Shown: one piece after another, positions 21,954 to 29,259 of the stretch
How positions within the stretch are numbered: position 1 is the first letter of the stretch
Layout: each line of letters begins with the position of its first letter
NCBI GenBank assembly: GCA_052033935.1
Contig: JBPOJE010000008.1
Location: 1-51,666, forward strand
Length of the DNA: 51,666 bases
Direction of reading: 5' to 3'
Source of the DNA: JAGVUD01 sp052033935
GTDB lineage: Bacteria; Armatimonadota; UBA5829; DSUL01
Notes under the pieces: generated by a model
The model's input: only the letters and a program-made list of their open reading frames with translations
Databases searched by the model: none
What the model was told of the DNA's origin: nothing
Made by a program: the position numbers and the translations under genes

Positions 21954-24734
21954 ATGAACCCAATCAGAACCACCGTAGCCTGGGGAATCGCCATCGCCGT
22001 GGCGGTTCTTCTGCTGACCTCCATACCTTTATATGTTGACTGGCTCTGGTTTAAGGACCTCGGATATGCGCAGGTCTTCGGCCTGATCCTCAAGTCGAAG
22101 GGTCTGCTGGCCTCGCTCACGGGGTCGCTCTTCTTCCTTATAGTATGGGGGAGCGCATCGTGGGCGCTCAGGTCCAGCAGCGGAAGGGTCGCGCTCTACA
22201 CGGGCGAAGTCAACATTCCCATTTTCCTCGACCGCGTCATCCGCCGTGGGGTCGAGTTCATCGTGCTCGCCGGGAGCATCGCCGTTTCGGTGTTGGTGGG
22301 GCTGGAGGCCATGACGCACTGGCAGTCATGGATTGCCTTCCGCCACTACGTGCCCTTCGGCACAGCCGATCCGATCTTCGGCATTGACATCGGGTTCTAC
22401 GTGTTCCGGCTCGATTTCATCCTGTTCGCCTACCGCACGCTGATGTTCGCGCTCGTTGCGGCGTTCATCGCAGCGGCGGCGATACTCTATCTGACGCGGA
22501 CCGTGGATTTCCTGGCGGGAAAGGTCAAGATCACCACTGTTGCTGCCGGGCAACTCGGCGTCATCCTGCTCGTCTTCACGCTGCTGCAGATTATCGGCTT
22601 CCGGTTGGGCGCGTACGAGCTGCTGTTCACCCAAGGGCCGGCGCTGTACGGCGTCACCTACACCGATGCTCACCTGCGAATTCTCTCGGCGCACCTCTCG
22701 ATGATCGCGGCTGTCATCGGCGCGGCGCTGGTGGCGATTGGAGCCCGGCGGCGCAATGTGCCGCTGGCGCTCGGCGGTGTGGCCCTGGCAATGGCAGTCA
22801 ACATCCTTGTCGGTGGCGCCGCTGCCGCGCTGGTGCAGCGAATCGTTGTGAATCCGGACGAGCTCCAAAAAGAGTCGCCTTATCTCAAGCATCACATACA
22901 GGCCACGCAGGCTGCCTACGGGCTCAACAATATCGTTCGCACTGAATCCAGCCTGTCGGGGACTCTCACACGGGCCGATCTCGACCGCAACAGGGTCACC
23001 CTTCAGAGCGTGCGGCTCTGGGACTATCGCCCGCTGCAGTCCGCCTATCAGCAGCTTCAGGAGATTCAGCAGTACTACAAGTTCCAGGAAGTGGACGTTG
23101 ACCGCTATACAATCAACGGCATCTACCGGCAGGTGATGATCTCCCCGCGCGAGATTGACCAGCAGGCGCTGAGCGCTACCGCGAAGACCTGGGTGAACCT
23201 GAGACTCAAGTTCACGCACGGGTACGGGCTCGTGATGAGTCCGGTCAACGAGGTCTCTCCGGAGGGGCTGCCGGCGTTCTTCCTTAAGGACATCCCGCCC
23301 GAAAGCCCCGCCGGGTTCGATGTCGCGCGGCCGCAGATCTATTTTGGCGAGCGCACGGACAACTACGTGATCGTTGACACGCAGGTGGGCGAGTTCGACT
23401 ACCCGCGCGGTTCGGCCGGCGTGGAGAGCCGCTTCGAGGGCGACTCCGGCGTCAGGCTGGGTGGGCTGCCGCGCCGCGCAATCCTTGCGCTCCGATTCCG
23501 AGACCTGAACATGGTGTTGCCGGGCAATCTCCACGCCGGCAGCCGCATTCTCTTCCGCCGCAACATTGTGGACCGCGTAAGTGAGATCGCGCCGTTCCTC
23601 GGCCTGGACGCGGATCCCTACATCGTCCTCTCTGCAGGCCGCATGTTCTGGATGCAGGATGCGTACACGACGACCCGGCGCTATCCCTACTCCCAGCCCG
23701 CCTATCTCACCCGCCGCGGCGTGGAGGACTCGATGGCGCCCATTGCCTCCGCCAACTATATCCGCAACTCCGTCAAGATCGTCGTGGATGCGTATTCGGG
23801 CGAGGTGAGCTTCTACGTCTTCGACGAGGCCGACCCGCTCATCCGCTCGCTGTCGAAGGCGTTTCCCGGGATGTTCAAACCGAGGAGCGCTATGCCGGAA
23901 GATCTGCAGAAGCACATCCGCTATCCGGAGGATCTATTCAGGCTGCAGGCCGCCGTGTTCCAGACGTTTCACATGAACGAGGTGGCACAGTTCTACAACA
24001 AGGCCGACCTCTGGATGATCCCCAAGCTCGAGCAGAGCGATCAGATGAGTGTGAGCGACCAAGGGCCGATGGAGCCGTACTACGTAATCATGCGGCTGCC
24101 CGGCGCGGAGAAGGAAGAGTTCATCATGCTCTCGCCCTTCACCCGCGCTAACAAGGACAACATGGTCGCCTGGATCGCGGCGAAATGCGATGGCGAGGAC
24201 TACGGAAAGCTGATCCTCTACCGCTTCCCAAGCGGGCGGCAGTACTACGGACCAGCGCAAGTGCAAGCCAGGGCCAACCAGGATACGGAGATTTCGCAGC
24301 AGTTGACGTTGTGGAACCAGCAGAAGTCAACCGTCTATCGAGGCAACCTGCTCGTCATTCCCATCGAGAACACGATGCTCTACGTCGAACCTCTGTATCT
24401 GCAGTCCACCAACGCAAAAATCCCCGAGTTCAAGCGTGTCATCGTGGCGTACGGCAACGAGATCACGATGCAGGCGACCCTGGGGCAGGCGCTCGATGTG
24501 CTGATCGGAGGAGAGGGTGGGGCGCCGACGGGGCCAGCCCCGGGCGCCGCTCCGCAAACGGCGCGTCCGGCGTCCTCCGCCTCGTCGCAGAGTGACCTGA
24601 TCCGCAGGGCGCAGGACGCCTACGACGCGGCCACTGCGGCGCAGAAGCAGGGGGACTGGGCGGAGTACGGCCGCCGGCAGAAAGAACTGGGCGATTTGCT
24701 CCGCAAACTCGCCGGACAGGCGCCGAAGCGCTGA
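21954..24734 (+). CDS. UPF0182 family membrane protein
   Basis: 926 residues from MNPIRTTVAWGIAIAVAVLL; the frame opens earlier at 21879 but this ATG begins the first membrane segment at the right place. About seven membrane segments fill residues 1-300 (YVDWLWFKDLGYAQVFG is the family hallmark). A long extracytoplasmic region follows, with NNIVRTESSLSGTLT, LWDYRPLQSAYQQLQEIQQY and VNEVSPEGLPAFFLKDIPP, all typical of UPF0182/COG1615. The tail (about 860-926) has a low-complexity Pro/Ala linker and a helical segment. The function of the family is not known. A TATACT at 21855-21860 may be its -10 box. Confidence 0.93.
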   Translation: MNPIRTTVAWGIAIAVAVLLLTSIPLYVDWLWFKDLGYAQVFGLILKSKGLLASLTGSLFFLIVWGSASWALRSSSGRVALYTGEVNIPIFLDRVIRRGVEFIVLAGSIAVSVLVGLEAMTHWQSWIAFRHYVPFGTADPIFGIDIGFYVFRLDFILFAYRTLMFALVAAFIAAAAILYLTRTVDFLAGKVKITTVAAGQLGVILLVFTLLQIIGFRLGAYELLFTQGPALYGVTYTDAHLRILSAHLSMIAAVIGAALVAIGARRRNVPLALGGVALAMAVNILVGGAAAALVQRIVVNPDELQKESPYLKHHIQATQAAYGLNNIVRTESSLSGTLTRADLDRNRVTLQSVRLWDYRPLQSAYQQLQEIQQYYKFQEVDVDRYTINGIYRQVMISPREIDQQALSATAKTWVNLRLKFTHGYGLVMSPVNEVSPEGLPAFFLKDIPPESPAGFDVARPQIYFGERTDNYVIVDTQVGEFDYPRGSAGVESRFEGDSGVRLGGLPRRAILALRFRDLNMVLPGNLHAGSRILFRRNIVDRVSEIAPFLGLDADPYIVLSAGRMFWMQDAYTTTRRYPYSQPAYLTRRGVEDSMAPIASANYIRNSVKIVVDAYSGEVSFYVFDEADPLIRSLSKAFPGMFKPRSAMPEDLQKHIRYPEDLFRLQAAVFQTFHMNEVAQFYNKADLWMIPKLEQSDQMSVSDQGPMEPYYVIMRLPGAEKEEFIMLSPFTRANKDNMVAWIAAKCDGEDYGKLILYRFPSGRQYYGPAQVQARANQDTEISQQLTLWNQQKSTVYRGNLLVIPIENTMLYVEPLYLQSTNAKIPEFKRVIVAYGNEITMQATLGQALDVLIGGEGGAPTGPAPGAAPQTARPASSASSQSDLIRRAQDAYDAATAAQKQGDWAEYGRRQKELGDLLRKLAGQAPKR

Positions 24735-24749
24735 GAGCCTTCCAGCGCT
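24727..24749 (+). terminator. Weak hairpin at the end of the UPF0182 gene
   Basis: AGCGCTG (24727-24733) pairs with CAGCGCT (24743-24749). The T-run after it is poor (CGCAATCTTGTTC), so termination would be inefficient. Confidence 0.35.
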
Positions 24750-24781
24750 CGCAATCTTGTTCAAAAAAGCAGCCAGATTGC

Positions 24782-24810
24782 TTGACATGGGTTCAGCGGC
24801 GCTCTATACT
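24782..24810 (+). promoter_or_regulatory. Consensus sigma-70 promoter not followed by a gene
   Basis: TTGACA (24782-24787), 17 bases, TATACT (24805-24810). It is the best promoter match in the window, yet the next credible coding start on this strand is mraZ at 25290. Confidence 0.75.
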
Positions 24811-24816
24811 ATTCGC

Positions 24817-24970
24817 GCAATCTGTGGGAGCGGCAGCCGGGCATGACCGGTCCTGTTCCCGCGCATTACGATTAGGCTTCCGGCCGCCGTGGCTTGGCCA
24901 GGGCTTGAGCGGCCGGCTTCAAGCAGCGCCCGCATCTCCCCCAATTTGCGGGCGCTGCTCCCATTTGTCC
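24817..24970 (+). ncRNA. Candidate small structured RNA upstream of mraZ
   Basis: About 150 bases follow the consensus promoter. The end has a 12-bp perfect hairpin, 24924-24935 with 24948-24959, then TCCCATTTGTCCCTTC. The 5' segment 24825-24834 (TGGGAGCGGC) can instead pair over ten positions with 24955-24964 (GCTGCTCCCA), closing the whole molecule and excluding the terminal hairpin. A further stem CCGGCCGC/GCGGCCGG lies in the middle. The size and closed-rod option recall 6S RNA, but no family signature was verified. It could also be a long leader of mraZ. Confidence 0.45.
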
Positions 24971-25027
24971 CTTCTCTGACGCATAGCTGATTGCTTCCTT
25001 CTTCCCCTCGCAATCCTTTGCCCGGCG

Positions 25028-25045
25028 CATATGTGCAAACATATG
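25028..25045. promoter_or_regulatory. CATATG dyad, candidate operator
   Basis: CATATGT, GCAA, ACATATG is a perfect inverted repeat. A further dyad, GCATATGTATGC, lies at 25087-25098. Both are between the small-RNA candidate and the mraZ promoter in an otherwise gene-free stretch. They could bind a dimeric regulator. Confidence 0.4.
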
Positions 25046-25207
25046 TTCGCGTAATGATGCCGTGTGGGTCCGGCTTGAGGGTGCGGGCATATGTATGCCT
25101 TAAGGTTATGTTTTGGGGCGGCTGTCCTGTTCTGTCGCTCGTTAGGCAGCTTATTGGAGATTGCATGGAGGTCGTCTCCTATTTCTTTTGCTGTTTTTCA
25201 ATTTTTC

Positions 25208-25240
25208 TTGACGTAGTGGGGATTCAGTGGTAAAATGGTC
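25208..25240 (+). promoter_or_regulatory. mraZ promoter with MraZ-box-like repeats
   Basis: TTGACG (25208-25213), 17 bases, TAAAAT (25231-25236). Overlapping it are AGTGGG (25215-25220), AGTGGT (25226-25231) and ATGGTC (25235-25240). MraZ is known to bind short direct repeats of TGGG/GTGGG type upstream of its own gene and repress the dcw cluster. The spacing here (11 and 8-9 bases) is less regular than the classical array. The promoter is convincing; the operator is a guess. Confidence 0.55.
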
Positions 25241-25289
25241 GCAGTTGCGTATCTCGCACCGCATTTTGGGGAGGTCTAGCGGAGCTCGG

Positions 25290-25790
25290 GTGAGTGGAAT
25301 AGTCGAAGGAGAACCGGTCGGAGTCACCAGCCATCGCGTGGAAGCAAATGGCCGGCTGACCATACCTCAGTACTTGCGGCCCATGCTGGGCCACTCCTTC
25401 GCGATTATGCCTTTGCCGAGTCCTTGCTTGGTGCTTATGCCCGAAAAGGCTTTCGTCAATGCCGTCGGCGAGTGGCGCGACAAGCGGTCCCTGTTCGACC
25501 CGGACGTTTCGCTGCTGGACCGGTACTTCGTGGGGAATGCCGACGTGGTCAGCACGGACAGCCAGGGCCGCGTCATGATCTCGCCAGAGCTGCGGAAGCT
25601 CGGCAAGGTGCATGGCGATGTCAAGATTCTTGCCATGCGCGATCGAGTAGAAGTCTGGGATGCCGTCGCCTACGAAGACCACATGAAAGATCTGTCGCCG
25701 GAACGGATTCAGGCGGCGCTGAACAGGAAGTTCGGCTTCCAGGGGCCGCCTGCGGCCGCGCCGGAGAGTGATGCCGAGGCCGGCGGGTGA
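25290..25790 (+). CDS. mraZ: MraZ, transcriptional regulator of the dcw cluster
   Basis: 166 residues from GTG 25290, with GGAG at 25281-25284. The frame is open to 25227, but that start lies upstream of the predicted transcription start. MraZ is built of two AbrB-like halves, each with a DxxGR-type signature. The second is canonical (TDSQGRVMISPELR). The first reads HRVEANGRLTIPQYLR, with Glu in place of the usual Asp and Asn in place of Lys. The C-terminal tail (RKFGFQGPPAAAPESDAEAG) is longer than in E. coli. It should be a ring-shaped DNA binder that represses its own promoter. It overlaps rsmH by 20 bases. Confidence 0.88.
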   Translation: MSGIVEGEPVGVTSHRVEANGRLTIPQYLRPMLGHSFAIMPLPSPCLVLMPEKAFVNAVGEWRDKRSLFDPDVSLLDRYFVGNADVVSTDSQGRVMISPELRKLGKVHGDVKILAMRDRVEVWDAVAYEDHMKDLSPERIQAALNRKFGFQGPPAAAPESDAEAGG

Positions 25791-26730
25791 CTTCCACACC
25801 CCTGCCTTGGGGGCTGCAACCCTTGAGATACTGCGGCCAGACAAGCCGGGAGTTTACTGCGACCTGACGGTCGGCGGGGCCGGTCATGGGCGAATGGTCT
25901 GTGATCGGCTCGATGAGCGTTCGGTCTTTGTCGGTATAGACCGTGATCCGGCGGCCATGGAAGAGGCCAGCCGGAAACTGGAAGGTGTGCGGTGCCGGGT
26001 CATACTGCGCCGCGCACATATGGAAGATGTGGGGCCCATCCTTGATGAGATTGGAGGGCCCCTCCGGGCAGTCTTGGCTGATGTGGGGTTGAGCAGCGAC
26101 CAGCTGGACCGCAAGGCCGGATTCGCGGTGGACGATGTCGGGGCGCCTCTTGATATGCGCCAGGATCCTGACCAGGAGCTCACGGCGGCGCACCTGGTGA
26201 ACGGGCTGTCCGAGAAGGACTTGGCCGACCTGATCTACAGGTACTCGGACGAACGAATGTCGCGGCGGATCGCTGCAGCCATCGTGAGAGCAAGGCCGCT
26301 CGAAACGATGGGAGATCTTGTCGAGGCGGTAAGGAGGTCCCTGCCCGGGGGGTACCGCCACGGACAGGACACGATGCGCAGGGTTGCGATGGCCCTTCGC
26401 CTGGCGACGGGCAGGGAGCTCGAACAACTCGATACAGCGCTTGGCGAGACCATCCAGCGTCTCGAACCAGGCGGACGCATCGTGGTGTTGTGCTGGATGT
26501 CATTGGAACAGGCTGTCGTGAAACGCGTGTTCAGGCGTGAGAAGCTTAGCAGGAAGCTTGAGATTCTCACGCCCAAGCCGCTCAGACCTTCAGCCGAAGA
26601 GGTGTTGAGAAATCCGAGAGCACAAGCCGCCCACCTGAGGGCGGCCGAGAAGCTCGCCGTAGCCGAAACGGACTTTGACTGCGGAGCCCACGGGACAGGG
26701 CCGGAGCGTTGCCAGGGATGGCATTTTTAG
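25771..26730 (+). CDS. rsmH: 16S rRNA m4C1402 N4-methyltransferase RsmH
   Basis: 319 residues from ATG 25771 (GGAG five bases before; GTG 25768 is possible). HTPALGAATLEIL, DLTVGGAGHGRMV (SAM-binding, usually DxTxGxGGHS), DVGLSSDQLD and LDMRQDPDQELTA are clear family motifs. The C-terminal segment that normally reads FHSLEDRxVK is here LCWMSLEQAVVKR, so the conserved His of HSLE is Met and the Asp-Arg pair is changed. The rest of the family pattern is intact, so it is probably active, but this position deserves note. RsmH is the standard second gene of the cluster. Confidence 0.9.
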   Translation: MPRPAGDFHTPALGAATLEILRPDKPGVYCDLTVGGAGHGRMVCDRLDERSVFVGIDRDPAAMEEASRKLEGVRCRVILRRAHMEDVGPILDEIGGPLRAVLADVGLSSDQLDRKAGFAVDDVGAPLDMRQDPDQELTAAHLVNGLSEKDLADLIYRYSDERMSRRIAAAIVRARPLETMGDLVEAVRRSLPGGYRHGQDTMRRVAMALRLATGRELEQLDTALGETIQRLEPGGRIVVLCWMSLEQAVVKRVFRREKLSRKLEILTPKPLRPSAEEVLRNPRAQAAHLRAAEKLAVAETDFDCGAHGTGPERCQGWHF

Positions 26731-26740
26731 TTTCACGAAT

Positions 26741-27160
26741 ATGGCTACTGCGCTGATACAACCGAACAGCCTGCCGGACCGTCCTTCAGCAGAAGGTGTC
26801 CGCAAGTCGCGGCAAGTGGGCCGCTGCCTCCGTCTGTTGCGGCCCCTGCTCGTCTGGGGCGGTTCCGCCGTGCTGTTTCTCGCAGTGTGCGGGTGTCTGC
26901 GGCTGGTGGGTTGCGTGCGGCTCGAAGCCGCCACCTCACGGCTGCAGGAAGCGGAGCGCAAGCTCCTCGAAACGGAGCGCAGAAGCGATTATTTTAGAGG
27001 TGTCATAGCCGGCCGGATGGATCCCCGGGGTGTGACTTTCGCGCGGGAGAGTTCGGACATGGAGTTAGTCTCTCCTGATAGGGCGATCTCGTGGCTGCGG
27101 ACCGCACGGATAGCGGAGTCCGCAGCCACACTTTCTGATTCCGGGAAATCCTGGCCGTGA
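26741..27160 (+). CDS. ftsL: FtsL-like septum protein
   Basis: 139 residues from MATALIQPNSLPDRPSAEG. There is a cytoplasmic basic N-terminus, one membrane segment (LLVWGGSAVLFLAVCGCLRLVG) and a heptad-like helix (AATSRLQEAERKLLETERRS). Sequence similarity to FtsL is low, as usual in this family. The call rests on size, topology and position between rsmH and the class B PBP gene, with whose start it overlaps by four bases. It would act in the FtsQ-FtsL-FtsB complex. Confidence 0.65.
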   Translation: MATALIQPNSLPDRPSAEGVRKSRQVGRCLRLLRPLLVWGGSAVLFLAVCGCLRLVGCVRLEAATSRLQEAERKLLETERRSDYFRGVIAGRMDPRGVTFARESSDMELVSPDRAISWLRTARIAESAATLSDSGKSWP

Positions 27161-28980
27161 AGCGGGCCATCGCGATGTGCAGACGCATTCGCATTGTCTC
27201 CGCCTTTGTAGCCGGGGTTTACCTGCTCCTGTTCGGCCGAATCGTCTTTCTACAGACCGTGCGCGCGCCCGAGTTCCGGGCAAAGGCCAGCGAGGCTCAC
27301 AAGACTGAAGACAAGTTGAAGCCCATTCGCGGCCGGATTCTCGACTGCAACGGCGTCGTGCTCGCGCGAACCGTTGAGGAGAGCACGGTCACGCTCTATC
27401 CTGCCAAAATCAAGAACATGGAGCTTGCGGCGCAGATCGTCAGCAAGCATACGGGCATCCCGCGGCAGCGGGTTCTGGCCGAACTCAAATCCGGCAAGTC
27501 CCCCAATGTTCTCGTGCGGCACCTGCCGCGCGAGGCCGCGGAGCGTCTCCACAGCGACCTGCTCTATACAAAGACCGGAAAGCGCTGGAAAGCGTGGCCC
27601 GACGGTTGGCTCAACGGAGTAGCTGTCACATCCGTTGTTCGCCGGGAATACCCTCTTGGTTCGATCGGGGCGAATGTCGTCGGTATCCTCAACTCTGAGG
27701 GCAACGCAATTTCGGGTGTCGAGAAGGATTGTGACAGTGAGCTCAGGGGACGCCCGGGCAGCATTCGGGGGATGTTCGACAGGCACGGCGAACCGATCCT
27801 GACACTCATCAAGAGCCGCACGCCCGCCGTGCCCGGACAGGATGTTGTCCTGACCTTGGACAGCCGCATTCAGGCCGCCGCCGAGGAGGCCGTCAAGAAG
27901 CAGGTCCAGCAGTACAGCGCCCGCAGCGGCCAGTGCGTTGTTCTCGACGTCAAGACGGGAGCGATCAGGGCGATCGCTGAGTATCCGTCCTTCGATCGCG
28001 CGGTGCCCGAACGCAGGTCGCTCGATCTCCTTGTTCCGGCCAGCCTGTCTCAGGTGTACGAGCCCGGCAGCACCGCAAAGCTGGTGACCGCCGTCGCGGC
28101 CCTGTCGCACGGTCTTGGCAATGTTACCTGCCGGTGCACCGGAATCATATATGTGGGGAGACACAGGCAACAGCGCGTCAACTGCCCTTGCGCTGTGCGG
28201 TATCGTGAGCGCGGACGGCCCGTCACTGTCGCGGCGATGCTCAAATACTCCTGCAACAGCGAGGCGTGGGCTCTGGCCAGGAGGATGGGCACGGAGAATC
28301 TCTACAAGGCGTACAGGGATTTCAGGCTATTTGAGCCTATCGAGTTGCCCGGATACGGGGTGACAAAGCCCGGCCTGCTGCCCGCGCGCGAGAATCGTGA
28401 CCAGATGTGGACCGTTACAGCCAGCTTCGGGCAGGGAATCGCCACCACCCGGCTTCACCTCACCCGGGCCTTCGCCGCTGTCGCCAATGGTGGCCGCATG
28501 ATGCAGCCGATGCTCATAAGTGAGACCCGATCGCCCGAAGGCGATGTTATCAAGAAGTACGCGCCCAGAGCCATTGCGTCTGTCGCGAGCCCCGAACACT
28601 GCGCCACGATCATGCGGTATCTCGTGGACGGCGTGAAGGAGGGCACCGGTAAGAGCGCACAGGTGAACGGCTTCACCATCGCGGGAAAGACCGGGTCTGC
28701 TCAGGTTTTCGACAAGAACGGGGTTGTCCCCGGCGCCTACATCTCCAGCTTTGCCGGTATCGCTCCTGCCAGCGATCCAGCGAATGCGATCCTTGTCTCG
28801 GTCGAGAGGCCGAAGGGGTCAACACACGGATCGGTGGTGGCTGCCCCGGCTTTCAAGGAAGTCGCCAAAATGGCTCTCTGGTGCGCGGGGAGGGTCTCGC
28901 GCAACCCGGTTCAGCCTGCGTCCGCACCGCGCGGGACGGTGAAGGTTTCGGAAAGGAGGGTCGCGGGAGGGCACACATAG
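27157..28980 (+). CDS. ftsI: Class B penicillin-binding protein, FtsI/PBP3 type
   Basis: 607 residues from a GTG that overlaps the ftsL stop (GTGA). One N-terminal membrane helix (RIVSAFVAGVYLLLFGRIVF) is followed by the dimerisation domain (KPIRGRILDCNGVVLA, EYPLGSIGANVVGIL). The transpeptidase domain carries all three active-site motifs: SxxK as PGSTAKLVT, SxN as YSCNSEAW, and KTG as AGKTGSAQV. It makes septal peptidoglycan crosslinks with FtsW. The C-terminus has a short extension (VKVSERRVAGGHT) but no PASTA domain. It is the last gene before an intrinsic terminator. Confidence 0.92.
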   Translation: MKRAIAMCRRIRIVSAFVAGVYLLLFGRIVFLQTVRAPEFRAKASEAHKTEDKLKPIRGRILDCNGVVLARTVEESTVTLYPAKIKNMELAAQIVSKHTGIPRQRVLAELKSGKSPNVLVRHLPREAAERLHSDLLYTKTGKRWKAWPDGWLNGVAVTSVVRREYPLGSIGANVVGILNSEGNAISGVEKDCDSELRGRPGSIRGMFDRHGEPILTLIKSRTPAVPGQDVVLTLDSRIQAAAEEAVKKQVQQYSARSGQCVVLDVKTGAIRAIAEYPSFDRAVPERRSLDLLVPASLSQVYEPGSTAKLVTAVAALSHGLGNVTCRCTGIIYVGRHRQQRVNCPCAVRYRERGRPVTVAAMLKYSCNSEAWALARRMGTENLYKAYRDFRLFEPIELPGYGVTKPGLLPARENRDQMWTVTASFGQGIATTRLHLTRAFAAVANGGRMMQPMLISETRSPEGDVIKKYAPRAIASVASPEHCATIMRYLVDGVKEGTGKSAQVNGFTIAGKTGSAQVFDKNGVVPGAYISSFAGIAPASDPANAILVSVERPKGSTHGSVVAAPAFKEVAKMALWCAGRVSRNPVQPASAPRGTVKVSERRVAGGHT

Positions 28981-29028
28981 GGATTTAGCAGAATTCACGC
29001 TCTCCTGTGACACTCTATGTTCCACACA

Positions 29029-29104
29029 GGGGGCCGCGCGCTTACAGGCGGGGAATGGGATCTTGGGCGAGCTCGTTTCCCGGTTGCGCGGCCCTCCTTT
29101 CTCT
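29029..29104 (+). terminator. Strong intrinsic terminator inside the dcw cluster
   Basis: 29029-29039 pairs with 29086-29096 over 11 bp (one G-T wobble, GC-rich GGGCCGCGC core). Inside it GGGGAA (29050-29055) pairs with TTTCCC (29076-29081). TTTCTCTTGTTT follows directly. It separates the mraZ-rsmH-ftsL-PBP unit from murE. Confidence 0.75.
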
Positions 29105-29114
29105 TGTTTGGTAA

Positions 29115-29120
29115 TTATAA
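29115..29120 (+). promoter_or_regulatory. -10 box TATAAT of the murE unit
   Basis: A perfect TATAAT in an AT-rich patch, directly after the terminator and about 140 bases before murE. The -35 is not recognisable at 16-18 bases, so an activator or another sigma factor may be needed. Confidence 0.5.
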
Positions 29121-29126
29121 TAAGGT

Positions 29127-29259
29127 TATCGCGGTATGAAGTAAAGTCCCGCGTCTGGTCTTTCGGGGCAGACGAGCCTTCCGGCTGCGGGACTGCATCT
29201 TCCGGGTCTGCTACCCCGGGGATGACCAGGCCATAAACGCACACCTTTTCGGAGGACGA
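29127..29259 (+). promoter_or_regulatory. Structured murE leader, candidate cis-regulatory RNA
   Basis: A compact three-way junction is visible. P1 is AGTCCCGC (29144-29151) with GCGGGACT (29186-29193). P2 is GTCTG (29152-29156) with CAGAC (29168-29172). P3 is AGCC (29174-29177) with GGCT (29182-29185). The helices follow one another with one unpaired base. A further stem is CCGGG (29201-29205) with CCCGG (29214-29218). CTGGTC (29154-29159) can also pair with GACCAG (29224-29229), which would break P2; this gives two exclusive folds upstream of the GGAGG at 29251-29255. No known riboswitch class was recognised. An ATG-AAG-TAA mini-frame at 29135 is probably chance. Confidence 0.5.

Noticed and set aside
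22326..23915. 529-residue open frame antisense to the UPF0182 gene
   Set aside because: Low-complexity, His/Arg/Glu-rich composition typical of an antisense frame; the plus strand carries a recognised family.
24817..24970. Signal recognition particle RNA
   Set aside because: The conserved GGAAGCAGC-type apical loop is absent on both strands.
24804..25166. Minus-strand open frames of 120 and 72 residues in the gap before mraZ
   Set aside because: No ribosome site and no family similarity; they lie opposite a consensus promoter and hairpins better explained as RNA.
29127..29259. T-box or glmS-type leader
   Set aside because: No T-box GGUGGNACCGCG-type antiterminator sequence or ribozyme core was found.
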